A stretch of 64,000 nt of DNA from an uncultured Eubacteriales bacterium (GCA_900544965.1 UQXE01000006.1:1-64000); one strand, 5' to 3'. Positions 1 to 8,714 are shown, counted from the stretch's first letter. Notes: a model not told the origin generated them from the sequence alone. Numbers and translations: made by a program.

Positions 1-59
1 TCCGTCCCCATTGCTTACCTTCTTCGCCTTGTTGCACTTCATTTTACAATCCAGGTACA

Positions 60-1063
60 AAGGGAGTGCGCTTTATTGCCATTAACAACGGCATTGACAG
101 CGCGAACCAAATAGACAGCGACTTTATCCCGTTTTTGAATATCATCAACGAGTGGTATTGCCGCGATACAAGCAAGAAGATACGCGCTGTGATGAAGTCC
201 AAAGGCGAAGCGGGTGAACACCTCTGTACCAACGCTCCATATGGCTACATGAAAGACCCTTACAACAAAAAGCGTTGGATTGTAGATGAAACCGCCGCCG
301 AGGTGGTTAGGCGGATATTTGCTCTCTGCTTAGAGGGTTACGGACCGTCGCAGATTGCCCGTATCCTGAAAGAGGGAAAAGTCATAATACCGACTATGCA
401 TTTTCAGCGGACAGGCAGGGCAACGAGGAATACGCCGCCGGACAATCCGTACAACTGGACGGGCGACACCATAGCCGACATTTTAGAACGTCCAGAGTAT
501 CAGGGGCATGCGGTGAACTTCAAGACCTACAAACAGTCGTACAAGAGCAAAAAGACCTGTTACAACCCCAAAGAAAAACAGCTTGTGTTTGAGAATACCC
601 ATGAAGCAATCATAGACGCTGACACATGGGAACGGGTGCAGGAATTGCGAAAGAACAAACGACGCCCGACGAGGACAGGAAAGACAAATCTATTCTCTGG
701 CATTGTACGTTGCGCCGATTGTGGGGAAAAGCTGTATTACTGCACAAGCAAGAACTTTGAAGCGCGGCAAGACCATTTTGTTTGCTCCACTTCAAGGCTG
801 AAAGGGAAAGAGGTTTGCCCGACGCACTTTATCCGCGCCGTTGTTTTGGAACAGGGTGTACTCGCTCATATGCGGCTTGTGATTGCCTGTGTGTCCACCC
901 ACGAGGAATGGTTTAGAAAAGCATGGGGGCGAAGCAGAAAGTCGAAGAGAAAAAGGAACTTGCGGCGAAGCGGCGGCAACTGACGCAAGCGGAACGGCGC
1001 ATTGAGGAATTGGACAGGCTATTTAAGCGTATTTACGAGGATAACGCCAACGGAAAACAGACA
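60..1063 (+). pseudogene. Large serine recombinase remnant (5'-truncated, frameshifted)
   Basis: Large serine recombinases move integrative elements. This one keeps the Recombinase domain (SKKIRAV, GYMKDP, EGYGPSQIAR, about 68-600) and the zinc ribbon with its CADC pair and later Cys residues (about 690-830). The N-terminal resolvase domain with the catalytic Ser is missing: similarity starts abruptly at KGVRFIAINNG near position 60, and the upstream frame is open but unlike a recombinase. A one-base loss near 920 shifts the frame. The C-terminal coiled coil (GAKQKVEEKKELAAKRR, then RIEELDRLF) continues in the next frame from 923 and stops being recognisable after NANGK near 1056. It cannot be functional as it stands and probably marks a lost integrative element. 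Confidence 0.85.
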
Positions 1064-1064
1064 G

Positions 1065-1103
1065 GGGACATGGCACGCCGATGGGTGGCCATGTCCCTTT
1101 TTT
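1065..1103 (+). terminator. Hairpin plus T-run at the end of the recombinase remnant
   Basis: A perfect 10-bp stem (GGGACATGGC with GCCATGTCCC, 13-nt loop) is followed by six T residues. It fits a Rho-independent terminator reading rightward. It sits exactly where recombinase similarity ends, so it may mark the edge of the inserted or rearranged DNA. Confidence 0.6.
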
Positions 1104-1128
1104 ATGTGCCCTACAAACGGAATTTGTC

Positions 1129-1947
1129 TTATGCCTTGTCTATAAACGCTTCTATCAGCCGGTTAATTTGTTCTGGCCTATCCGTATTGGAGTTATGCCC
1201 CGCGCCTTTTATCCACTCGATCGGTATCCCGGTTTTTTTGTGCCATGCCTTATTGTACCGGATACAAGAACCAGCATGATCTTTTTCCCCACAGATAAGA
1301 AGGGCTGGGCACTTGATCTCATAAGGAAGATCGGCCTCCATTGCCTCTGCCAACATTTTGAACCCATGTCCAGACAGTTTTGCATACCTTGCTTTATCAC
1401 CGTCGTAGACCATCATGATCTCGTGCATCAGTTTCCTTCCGTATTCCGACATGGCGACACCGTTCGTCCCTGTTTTCAAAAGAGACTTCCAAGGATAATA
1501 CCGATAGACCGGCTCCATTCTTTTCAGAAGCCATATCTCCATAGCCGTCACATAGGACCTTTGGAGCGGTGCCGAATCAATGGAAATAAAGCCCCTCAAC
1601 TTTTCTGGAAACAGTTGTGCATAGGCCTGACCCACATAACCGCCCATAGATTGACCGACAATGATTGGTGCCCGCATATTCTCCCTTATCAAAATCCCAT
1701 CCAACCACCGCGCCTTATCTTGAAGGCTAAACGAAAAGCTAAATGGCCACGAGGCTGCATGACCTGGCGCGTCCCACACAAAAACAGGACACTTCCCCTC
1801 AAAGTATTCAATCTGTTTGTTGAATAATCTATGATCCGCAGTCAGCCCCGGCAGGAACACGAGCGACGGCTCGGAAATCTCTGCGTCTTTACTACTGATC
1901 CAATAGTGAATTGTACCACACTGCGTTTCAAATGTTTTTTCTGTCAT
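1129..1947 (-). CDS. Alpha/beta hydrolase
   Basis: A 272-residue alpha/beta-hydrolase-fold protein of unknown substrate. It has the nucleophile elbow GQSMGG (Ser), an acid-bearing segment GEKDHAG and the C-terminal catalytic His in GAGHNSN. FLPGLTADHRLF early in the protein supplies the oxyanion-hole region. The start is set at MTEKTFE because GAAGGTGA lies a few bases upstream; an in-frame ATG eight codons earlier has no good ribosome binding site. There is no signal peptide, so it is probably cytoplasmic. It stands alone between element remnants and transcribes toward the recombinase fragment. Family assignment is firm; an esterase, lipase or peptidase-like activity cannot be told apart. 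Confidence 0.85.
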   Translation of the reverse strand: MTEKTFETQCGTIHYWISSKDAEISEPSLVFLPGLTADHRLFNKQIEYFEGKCPVFVWDAPGHAASWPFSFSFSLQDKARWLDGILIRENMRAPIIVGQSMGGYVGQAYAQLFPEKLRGFISIDSAPLQRSYVTAMEIWLLKRMEPVYRYYPWKSLLKTGTNGVAMSEYGRKLMHEIMMVYDGDKARYAKLSGHGFKMLAEAMEADLPYEIKCPALLICGEKDHAGSCIRYNKAWHKKTGIPIEWIKGAGHNSNTDRPEQINRLIEAFIDKA

Positions 1948-2044
1948 CAAGTCACCTTCACAAATTATCATTTATTGCTCGGTTGAAATTGCTAAAATTA
2001 TAGCACACAAGGGAAACCGCTTCAAGCTGCCCTTATCCCTTAAT

Positions 2045-2262
2045 GTAAGTATTCCGAAGTGCGCACTTACTCACCACCCTGCGGGTGGTGGTACTGCCTG
2101 CGGCAGTCGTGCGCTCTCCGAGGGGAAAGCTGCCGACTTCTTCGGCAGGTAACACTGTTCCAGGGAAGCGTCAAGGAACCGGCTTCGCCTTGCCTTGCGG
2201 CATCCTTGACACTCCCACGGAATAGTGCTGTTTTGCAGCCAAGAGGGGTTGACACCCCTCTG
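2045..2262. repeat. Cluster of GC-rich inverted repeats (structured noncoding element)
   Basis: About 218 bases are packed with stem-loops. GTAAGT/ACTTAC flanks the palindrome AAGTGCGCACTT. CACCACCC/GGGTGGTG and ACTGCC/GGCAGT both have a TGC loop. CTGCCGA/TCGGCAG has a 5-nt loop. A long imperfect arm starts CACTGTTCC at about 2153, is partnered at about 2206-2230, and encloses smaller stems. AGAGGGGT/ACCCCTCT has a 4-nt loop. Composition is far more GC-rich than the flanks. Small open frames across it are artefacts of the repeats. It resembles a structured RNA, or a hairpin-rich mobile-element end. No known RNA family is recognised. Confidence 0.6.
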
Positions 2263-2298
2263 CTTTTTCAAAGCCGTATTTAAAAGCAAAAAGGCCCC

Positions 2299-2370
2299 TT
2301 GACAAATCTTCTTCTGGTAGTTATGCTTTACAAATTAAGTATTGACAATATGACTGATTAATGCTAAAAT
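2299..2370 (+). promoter_or_regulatory. Tandem promoters for tRNA-Pro
   Basis: The nearer promoter is TTGACA at 2342-2347, 17 bases, then TAAAAT at 2365-2370, placing a start just before the tRNA at 2396. A second candidate upstream is TTGACA at 2299-2304, 17 bases, then TATGCT at 2322-2327. Confidence 0.65.
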
Positions 2371-2395
2371 CAATTTTGTGTTCAAAATAAGTTTT

Positions 2396-2472
2396 CTGGG
2401 TGTGGCGCAGTTTGGTAGCGTGCTTGAATGGGGTTCAAGAGGCCGGAAGTTCGAATCTTCTCACCCAGACCA
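2396..2472 (+). tRNA. tRNA-Pro(GGG)
   Basis: A full cloverleaf folds by hand. The 7-bp acceptor CTGGGTG pairs with CACCCAG, the D stem is GCGC/GCGT, the anticodon stem is CTTGA/TCAAG around loop ATGGGGT, and the T arm carries TTCGAAT. The anticodon is GGG, reading CCC/CCU proline codons. The discriminator A is followed by encoded CCA at 2470-2472. A promoter lies upstream and a terminator hairpin follows, so it is probably a single-gene unit. Confidence 0.93.
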
Positions 2473-2473
2473 T

Positions 2474-2526
2474 AACTGTACACCAATTTTGATACAATTC
2501 GTATCTTGATAGGTGTCCAGTTTTTT
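2474..2526 (+). terminator. Terminator of tRNA-Pro
   Basis: The outer arms AACTGTACACC and GGTGTCCAGTT pair with one mismatch. They enclose a small GATAC/GTATC hairpin and are followed by a run of six T residues. Confidence 0.75.
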
Positions 2527-2548
2527 ATTAATCATAAAGGTGATAAAG

Positions 2549-2695
2549 CTGGCAACAAGAAAAGAATTAGCAGACGTAGCAAGATATGCTGATCGAATGG
2601 CTTCTCATGAATTTATTGATGGCGAGAACTCAAATATTAAGCCCATTATTGATCTGTTTCCAAAGTGGAATATTAGAGATGCAGATCGAGCATGA
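2549..2695 (+). pseudogene. Remnant of a small phage-like ORF
   Basis: A 49-codon open frame reads LATRKELADVARYADRM and ends with IIDLFPKWNIRDADRA. AAAGG at 2536-2540 is correctly spaced from a CTG at 2549 where an ATG would be expected, suggesting a start codon lost by point mutation. The FPKWN stretch loosely recalls small phage tail-associated proteins with a LYPEW-type motif; this comparison is from memory and weak. It follows a tRNA, a common integration site. Function unknown. Confidence 0.3.
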
Positions 2696-3269
2696 TGTGC
2701 AGCATTTGTTTTTATTGTTGTATCAAAGCTGGATTTGTAATCCCGTATAGTATAGATGAATGTGTAACAGCAGTCTTGCAGGTTATGGTGACTGGGAAGA
2801 ATATGCAATAGTAGATATTCGAATCGAGTATTGAAAACTTCAACCGGTAGCTTAGTAAAGTAACCAAAGCCAAATCCATATTTCCGACGGACACAGCTTT
2901 CGGGAAAGACCCAACTAATACAATGGTGCTGTGGAAATTTTGCGACACCGTTGTTTTTCAGCGTTATTAAAAATGAACAAATCTAGCTTATGGTTTTACA
3001 TTTGAGGTTTACAAACTACTATTAACTATGCTATCATAATTGCTTATTTTAAGTTAATATATCCTGATATCCTGACTTGCCATTCACTTAATCGTAACCA
3101 TATAGGTGTGATAAATGCAGGACCATCATTTATATAGCGGAAACTCCATGGCGGATGGCGCAGTGTCTTTTCGCCCTTATCCCTAGAGGAATTCCTGACA
3201 ATAAAGAAGGCAGGATATAGAGGGATACCATCCTCCCCATGTGCGAGACAAACTACGAGAGCGCTGCGT
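2696..3269. other. Gene-poor stretch with fossil fragments
   Basis: No complete gene is seen. Several short frames, such as one ending GYGDWEEYAIVDIRIEY near 2827, look protein-like but are broken by stops. Composition shifts from AT-rich to GC-rich toward 3200. It reads as decayed accessory DNA between tRNA-Pro and the ABC-transporter remnant. Confidence 0.5.
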
Positions 3270-3856
3270 CATCCTCACAGACAATATAAACAGCATGCTT
3301 CCCTTAAATACCGGAACGGCAGACACATCGCAGAGGGCCGGAGCTTCGAACCCTTGGAGTACGGCGGCGGGGACGCGGTCTGCCTGGTGAGCACCTCTTA
3401 TGCTTTGCAAAACAACCTCCAGGTGGAAGATTCCCTTTCGCTGGATTTCTACAACATGGAAGTCGGCTACCGCTATACCATGAAGGGCGAACTTGGAGCG
3501 CAGGTTCCTGTGCTGATTCAGGAACCCTGCCGACCAGAGAACCGCATGAGGGCGAAAAAGGACTATACCATCGTGGGCATCTACACCGCGCCGGAATTGA
3601 ATACGGCCTGCACGCCATCCCCGCGGGAACCATCTTGGTGCTCAAGTTCTCCGTGCCCAACGCCCAGCGGTACGAGGACTATACGGAGGCGCCGCTGCTG
3701 TATTCGGCCATTCTGGCAAACGATGGAGGGGGGAAGGCGTTTGAAGCGGCGCTGGCCAAGGCGGCGGGGATGCTGCTGATCTTTCTGGGATCTGGCATTG
3801 CCGTGTTGCGCCTGACAAGACTGAACGTAATGAAACTGCTGCGAACGGAGAAATGA
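3270..3856 (+). pseudogene. ABC transporter permease remnant (FtsX/MacB type)
   Basis: MacB/FtsX-type permeases work with LolD-like ATPases to export peptides or antibiotics or to transmit signals. Here only scattered parts survive. A periplasmic-domain segment (GRSFEPLEYGGGDAVCLVS, then NLQVEDSLSLDF) runs to about 3595. The frame then shifts, and GTILVLKFSVPNAQRYEDY continues to 3856. The last part has one transmembrane helix (AGMLLIFLGSGIAVL) followed by LRLTRLNVMKLLRTEK, the usual C-terminal end of such permeases. The N-terminal helix and most of the membrane domain are missing. It directly precedes the broken ATPase gene, so the pair decayed together. Base composition is clearly GC-richer than the neighbouring core genes, suggesting acquired DNA. 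Confidence 0.75.
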
Positions 3857-3859
3857 ACA

Positions 3860-4504
3860 ATGACATTATTAACATTGGAGCAAGTGAGATATTGCTACCG
3901 CAACGCCTATCAGACGGTGTATGCGGTGAACGGTGTGGACTACGCGTTTGAAAAGGGAAGGTTCTACGCCGTCATGGGAGCGTCCAAAAGCGGGAAGACG
4001 ACACTACTGTTTCTGCTGGAGGGGCTGGATATACCCACGGAGGGGAGCGTGGCCTTTAACGGCACGGCCACCGGCAATCTGGACTGTGACGATTACCGGC
4101 TGGAGCATGTGTCGGTGATCTAACAGAACTACAACCTGTTCCCATATCTGACGGCGCTGGAAAACGCGGCGTACTCTCTGTACGTGCACAACGCCTCCAG
4201 GAAGCAGGAAGACGCCGTGGGAAGGGATAAGCTGCTGCCGGTGGGACTGACGGAGTAGCAGTTCCGGCGGTATCCCAACATGCTTTCGGGCGGGGAGCAG
4301 CGGCGGGCGCTGGTATCGGGAAGCGAGCTTATACCGGCGGGGAACCTGGACAGCGGTAACGGGGGAAACATCATCGGGATATTGAAGGAGCTGGCGCACA
4401 CATCGGAGCGGTGCGTGGTTGTGGTAACGCACGATCACAGCGTGGCCTCCCGGGCCGACGAGGCGCTGCGCATGCGCGACGGAAGACTGGAACTGCCGGC
4501 ATAA
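3860..4504 (+). pseudogene. ABC transporter ATPase remnant (LolD/MacB type)
   Basis: One frame throughout shows a LolD-like ATPase: Walker A GASKSGKTT, Q-loop context QNYNLFP, signature LSGGEQ, and H-loop VVVVTHD. It is interrupted by TAA at 4121-4123, just before QNYNLFP, and TAG at 4256-4258. A small in-frame deletion removes most of Walker B: GNLDS follows directly after SELIPA, so the catalytic Asp-Glu is lost. The three defects make recoding unlikely and decay likely. It lies 3 bases after the permease remnant, the normal two-gene arrangement. Confidence 0.85.
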
Positions 4505-4822
4505 GAAAAAAGCAAGGTAATTTAAACGACAGGTGTGGATTTCACCTGATTAAATTGATTGCCGTTTCCGTACTTTGAAAGGAATGACGTAAGCCTTGAA
4601 CTGCGGAACAACGATTCCTCAAATTCTCCGCATGCTTTATCGATCTATTGAGGAAAACGGACAACGGCAGGCGCTTTCGCTGATATTATATATACATCCG
4701 TTTCGGTTTGACAAAGGCGGCTACTCAATGTTTTGAACAGCAAGCCAATCACCTGTGGCACTGCGTACTTTGCAAACAGGGAGTGCGTTTTGCCTTCATA
4801 CATGGTGGTGAAAATCTCCTTT
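4505..4822. other. Noncoding stretch, nothing recognised
   Basis: There is no open frame with a credible start and no recognisable motif. It lies between the ABC remnant and the terminator of the NimA-like gene and probably belongs to the same decayed region. Confidence 0.5.
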
Positions 4823-4854
4823 AAAAAAGCGGCCTGTGTTACGCAACACAGGCC
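4823..4854 (-). terminator. Terminator of the NimA-like gene
   Basis: Read on the minus strand, a perfect 10-bp stem (GGCCTGTGTT/AACACAGGCC, 4-nt loop) is followed by GC and six T residues. It lies about 50 bases past the stop at 4908. Confidence 0.9.
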
Positions 4855-4907
4855 TGCTACACAGTGAAATAGAACCCCTGTGGGATTTATATCTACATTG
4901 TATTCTG

Positions 4908-5408
4908 TTATCCCTCTTGTTGCTTATTCTTTACAAGTTCGATGGCCTCTTTTCCTGTCATGTGGTCAATGCTCATTTCCAGCATACAAAGGGTCTTCCA
5001 TTCCCGGTCAATGGCGTTATTCCGTCCAGCAGCGGTATCCTCCGGCGAGTACTTGATTGCCAGCTTTTTAATCGCTATCCGCTTTGCCTGCTCGTCGTCC
5101 AACACACGTATTTGCCCAAAGACAATTACGCTTCTAAAATAGGTCGTGTATTCCTCTGGAATGATCTGGTCTTGGTCGATTACGCAGAAAGACGCTTTTG
5201 CGTTTCTTTGGATTGCGTCCAGCTTATGACCGCTTTTTGCACAATGGAAACAGATTTTATCACCGTCATACACATAGCTGACGGGGACGGCATAGGGGTA
5301 ACCGTCGTCGCCCGCCAGGGCCAGTACCCCTGACATTCCCCTATATAGAACAGAAGCGGTTTCTTCTGCGGATAACGCCTGCCTTTTTCTGCGCATTTCT
5401 CTAAACAT
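4908..5408 (-). CDS. Pyridoxamine 5'-phosphate oxidase-like flavoprotein (NimA-like)
   Basis: A 166-residue protein of the split-barrel FMN-binding family, which includes pyridoxamine-phosphate-oxidase-like proteins and the NimA nitroimidazole reductases. The family pattern is visible: N-terminal MRRKRQALSAEE, YPYAVPVSYVYDGDKICFHCAKSGHK across the flavin-binding barrel, and FRSVIVFGQIRVL. The ATG at 5408 has AAGGAG eight bases upstream, and a strong terminator follows, so it is monocistronic. Members act as FMN-dependent reductases or haem/flavin-handling proteins; actual substrate and any drug-resistance role cannot be read from sequence. Confidence 0.82.
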   Translation of the reverse strand: MFREMRRKRQALSAEETASVLYRGMSGVLALAGDDGYPYAVPVSYVYDGDKICFHCAKSGHKLDAIQRNAKASFCVIDQDQIIPEEYTTYFRSVIVFGQIRVLDDEQAKRIAIKKLAIKYSPEDTAAGRNNAIDREWKTLCMLEMSIDHMTGKEAIELVKNKQQEG

Positions 5409-5772
5409 AAGACAACTCCTTCACAAAAATAAAGCGCCTTGTCCTCCACTCCTTCCATGGCCTAACGAAATGGGGATAAGACGTAAACCCGTCGGTTATT
5501 AAATAAAATTATAATATATCCATCTCAAAAAGTCAAGGTTATAGGACTCCATATTTTGTTTATGAATAACTGCAACAAACCGCCCGCTTTTAGCCGAATA
5601 AAGAATGAAAGCGGACGTATTTTAAGGTTCAAGAGTAAATACATCGTGATGGAATAAAGCGGTTGACTGGGTTGGCAACGCTTGTCCGACGCTTGGGAAT
5701 GGATTAGAAACGCGGCTATTGATGTAGGCTACTTTATAAAGGAGGAGTAGTGGATATTATTTGAACCAGGTC
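5409..5772. other. Noncoding stretch with possible coding fossils
   Basis: No supported gene. The stretch 5640-5750 has short protein-like frames broken by stops and an AAAGGAGGAG motif near 5740 with no ORF behind it. It includes the leader of the NimA-like gene at its left end. Confidence 0.45.
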
Positions 5773-5843
5773 AAAAAAACCTCCGACAAGAAGCCTTTTT
5801 GCCTTCACAAACGAAGGCAAAAAAGGTTCTATGACGCCGGAGG
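5773..5843 (-). terminator. Nested-stem terminator of dnaN
   Basis: Read leftward, CCTCCG pairs with CGGAGG outside an inner stem of CCTTTTTTGCCTTC-type arms. The outer stem is followed by seven T residues (5773-5779 on the complement). It lies about 40 bases past the dnaN stop. Confidence 0.75.
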
Positions 5844-5883
5844 CAAAATCGACATGCACGGTCGAAAATAGCTATTGCGTAAT

Positions 5884-6981
5884 TCAGCGCATTCTTACTG
5901 GGAGAATGAGGTAATAAAATGCCTCGCCGTCGATGGGCCTTATCACGCAGTGCTTATCGCTGGCTATAAGGTCGATGAATATCTCCTCATCCTCAAGGCT
6001 CTTAAGCGCGTCAATAAGGTATTTTGCGTTAAACGCCAGCTTCTGTGCTTCGCCGGTCATCTCTATGGACTGCTCCTCGTTAGTGCGTCCTATTTCGCTG
6101 TTGGCGGATATTGTCATCACGTCATCGGCAAACTCGAGCACCACAATGTTGGTCTTCCCTTCGCGGGCCATAAGCGAAACGCGTTCTATGGTATCCAGCA
6201 TATCGCGGCGGTTGAGGCGCACGCGTGTATTGTAGGTGTCGGTCAATATCGCGGAATAGTTGATAAACTGCACGTTTAACAGCCTGGAAAGCACCCTGGT
6301 ATGGCCAAGATCGATCATTACATGCGATTTTGTTAAAACAATTTCAACGTTATCATCGCTGTCGTCCATAATACGCCCTATCTCATTTAGCGACTTAACC
6401 GGAATTACCGCGTCCAGTCTGCCGCATGTATGTCTGAGCGATTCGCGGCGTATGGCAAGGCGGAACCCGTCAAGAGCGACAAGCTGCACGCGATCGCCGT
6501 CGATTGACATAAGCACGCCGGTGAGTATAGGATTTGAATCGTCGGGCGCTGTAGCAAAGGTGGTCTGGCGGACCATACTTCTGAACAGGCTCTTTTTTAT
6601 GGTAATGGATTCACGCTGGCCGATCTCGGGCATTGGCGGATAATCGGAGGCACGGTTGGTTTGAAGCGTGGAGCGGCTACGCCCGCTCTTTATTTTGATA
6701 GAGCTTTCATCCCCGTCTATCTCAACGGTTTCGCCTGGCAGCTTTCTCACCATTTCGGAGAAAATGCGGCCTGGAACGACTGCTGCGCCCTCTTCGCGCA
6801 CTTCGGCTGGGATGGTGGCTTCGATCCTGAGCGACATATCGGTGCATACAAGCGTCATGTCGTTTTCCCTGGCGCATATATATATGCCTTCGAGTATCGG
6901 CAGGGCGCTTTTGGCGGAAAGCGCACGCGTAGCCGCCAGTACGCCGGCGTTCAGGTCTGTAGTATTTATGATTAATTTCAT
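5884..6981 (-). CDS. dnaN: DNA polymerase III sliding clamp (beta subunit)
   Basis: The beta clamp is a homodimeric ring that tethers DNA polymerase to DNA and is the docking site for MutS, MutL and other partners. The 365 residues match the family length and its three repeated clamp folds. Recognisable stretches are ALSAKSALPILEGI near the N-terminus, LVALDGFRLAIRR mid-protein and the C-terminal end YYLILPVRMR. The start at 6981 has AGGAGG eight bases upstream. No dnaA, recF or gyrB is adjacent; it is flanked by decayed DNA and ends in its own terminator. It could be the only clamp gene moved away from the origin, or a second copy; the window cannot decide. Confidence 0.93.
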   Translation of the reverse strand: MKLIINTTDLNAGVLAATRALSAKSALPILEGIYICARENDMTLVCTDMSLRIEATIPAEVREEGAAVVPGRIFSEMVRKLPGETVEIDGDESSIKIKSGRSRSTLQTNRASDYPPMPEIGQRESITIKKSLFRSMVRQTTFATAPDDSNPILTGVLMSIDGDRVQLVALDGFRLAIRRESLRHTCGRLDAVIPVKSLNEIGRIMDDSDDNVEIVLTKSHVMIDLGHTRVLSRLLNVQFINYSAILTDTYNTRVRLNRRDMLDTIERVSLMAREGKTNIVVLEFADDVMTISANSEIGRTNEEQSIEMTGEAQKLAFNAKYLIDALKSLEDEEIFIDLIASDKHCVIRPIDGEAFYYLILPVRMR

Positions 6982-7090
6982 TGTGACCTCCTAGCAATCA
7001 ATGGATTTCCTGCATCATTATAGCATACGCAAAAACCATTTGAAAGCTTAAGAACCCCTAATGTGCGACATCTGCTCCGGAAGTATGAAA

Positions 7091-7321
7091 CTATCCGGCC
7101 CAATGAGCGCCAAATAGGCTATTCTTACCGATTTTCTTTGTTGATGTCAGAGCCGGTATGCATGCCTGGCCCGAATTCGTCGCGTCCTGGGTTTCAAAAA
7201 ATCCGATCACCGCAAAAAGCACGCCCAATCCAGCTATAACATATGCAAGCTTCGATTAAAGGAGTTGAGCAGAAAGCGTCAACGCTATACCGCAGAGGAT
7301 CAGCTTTATATCCTTAGCCAT
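7091..7321 (-). pseudogene. Small two-helix membrane protein with an in-frame stop
   Basis: One frame runs MAKDIKLILCGIALTLSAQLL, then TAA (7256-7258), then SKLAYVIAGLGVLFAVIGFF and a polar tail, ending at TAG 7091-7093: 77 codons with one internal stop. The two hydrophobic stretches would make a helical hairpin of a kind common in small Clostridial membrane proteins. The ribosome binding site is weak. The rest of 6982-8030 shows no other supported gene. Confidence 0.45.
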
Positions 7322-7986
7322 ATAGTATTTACTCTGTTGTGCGGGCGATCAGTTAACCTAAGTTTCTATATTTGCAGATACTTCATAAACATTATACTAT
7401 AAAAAACGCAAGGAAGCTAATCTAGACTTTGGTAAAGGCTCAAAATTTACAACACATAAAAGTCGACGGAATGCGCGCCGGTCATTTAATACCTTGATAG
7501 TTAAATATGGTCTGATAGCTGCTTGCAGCCGAAGGCCGACTTTTGCGGGATGAACCCCCATGCGCAGCAATAGTGCAATACGAAAGACTTATGACCTCAT
7601 TTTGTCTCCGGCAGATTAAAGCTTTTTTTGCCTTGACACGTCTTGCGTTCTCTTGCTGCGCTCAGACGAAAAATCAAAAATACGACCCTAAACTGGTCTA
7701 TCTGTATAATGAGGTTGCGCAGCCAAAAAACTACTAGATTTTGAATGATTCGACGTGCTTGCACAATAGCCGATAGGGATAGAAATTTTATGATTTCAAT
7801 TTAGCAGTAAGGAATATATTTAAGTAACGCCATATTGAGTCAATTTAACATAACTATAGTTTTATTTATATATAACATAATAGCAAAATAATTATATGCA
7901 AGTAAGCGTTATAAAGGGCTAATTTTGCTTGGATCAAAACATAAGCTGCCTATAATAGGCAGGAAGGTGATTTTTGGCTATGATTG
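7322..7986. other. AT-rich intergenic stretch
   Basis: No gene with a credible start or domain is seen; composition is mostly AT-rich, especially 7780-7930. It holds the promoter region of the downstream two-component operon at its right end. Confidence 0.5.
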
Positions 7987-7995
7987 TGGTATAAT
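7987..7995 (+). promoter_or_regulatory. Extended -10 promoter of the two-component operon
   Basis: TGG followed by TATAAT at 7990-7995 forms an extended -10 element, 35 bases before the start codon at 8031. The -35 region is poor, which an extended -10 can tolerate. Confidence 0.5.
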
Positions 7996-8030
7996 ATACA
8001 CTAAAGCGGAAGGGCAGGAAGGTGTAACAT

Positions 8031-8714
8031 ATGGCAAAGCGGATTTTATTGGTTGACGATGAGCCTTTAATTTTAAAGGGTTTAAAATTTTCGCTTAATC
8101 AGGACGGATATGATACGGATACGGCTACGAATGGCGATCAAGCCCTTGAAATGGCTTTGAATAATGATTATGATATAGTGCTTTTGGACGTTATGCTGCC
8201 TGGGCTATCAGGCATAGAGGTTTGCCAGAGGATCAGGGAGAAGAGTGATGTGCCCATAATTATGCTGACGGCCAAGGGCGAGGATATGGATAAAATACTT
8301 GGCCTTGAATATGGCGCTGACGATTATATGACGAAGCCATTTAATATACTTGAAGTTAAGGCCAGAATAAAAACAATCCTGCGCAGGGCTGGCAGCAAGA
8401 GCGGCGAGCATAAAGCCCTGATCAGCGAACACGGTATTACTATAAATACGGAAAGCCGCAGCGTAACCGCAGGGGATAACTCCGTTAATCTTACTGTAAA
8501 GGAATTTGACCTTTTAAACCTATTTATGAATAATCCCGATAGGGTATACAGCCGTGAGGAACTGCTTGATCTTGTTTGGGGTGAGGATTACGTAGGAGAT
8601 TTGCGCACCGTAGATGTTCATATTAGGCGTCTAAGGGAAAAGATAGAGAAAAATCCTAATAAGCCGGAATGCATAATGACTAAATGGGGTATAGGATACT
8701 ATTTTGCGGGTTAA
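8031..8714 (+). CDS. OmpR/PhoB-family response regulator
   Basis: A 227-residue DNA-binding response regulator. The receiver domain (about 1-120) has the acidic pair in LLVDDEP, the phosphoacceptor Asp in DIVLLDVMLPG, Thr in IIMLTAKGE and Lys in MTKPF. The winged-helix domain (about 130-225) has VKEFDLLNLFMNNPDRVYSREEL and VDVHIRRLREKIE. AGGAAGGTG precedes the ATG. The histidine kinase gene begins inside its last codons, so the two are co-translated partners. The targets are unknown; the operon also encodes two surface lipoproteins, suggesting a cell-envelope role. Confidence 0.93.
   Translation: MAKRILLVDDEPLILKGLKFSLNQDGYDTDTATNGDQALEMALNNDYDIVLLDVMLPGLSGIEVCQRIREKSDVPIIMLTAKGEDMDKILGLEYGADDYMTKPFNILEVKARIKTILRRAGSKSGEHKALISEHGITINTESRSVTAGDNSVNLTVKEFDLLNLFMNNPDRVYSREELLDLVWGEDYVGDLRTVDVHIRRLREKIEKNPNKPECIMTKWGIGYYFAG

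Noticed and set aside
2045..2262. Group II intron or its end
   Set aside because: The GTGCGC start-like string is present but no domain V hairpin or reverse transcriptase is seen.
2059..2289. Several overlapping open frames on both strands in the GC-rich region
   Set aside because: They arise from the inverted repeats, have no ribosome binding site and no domain pattern; the region is better read as noncoding structure.
4121..4258. Stop-codon recoding in the ABC ATPase (TAA and TAG in frame)
   Set aside because: TAA, TAG and TGA end normal genes here, and the same gene also lacks most of Walker B, so decay explains it.
7543..7737. Short open frame in the AT-rich intergenic region
   Set aside because: No ribosome binding site and no recognisable protein pattern.
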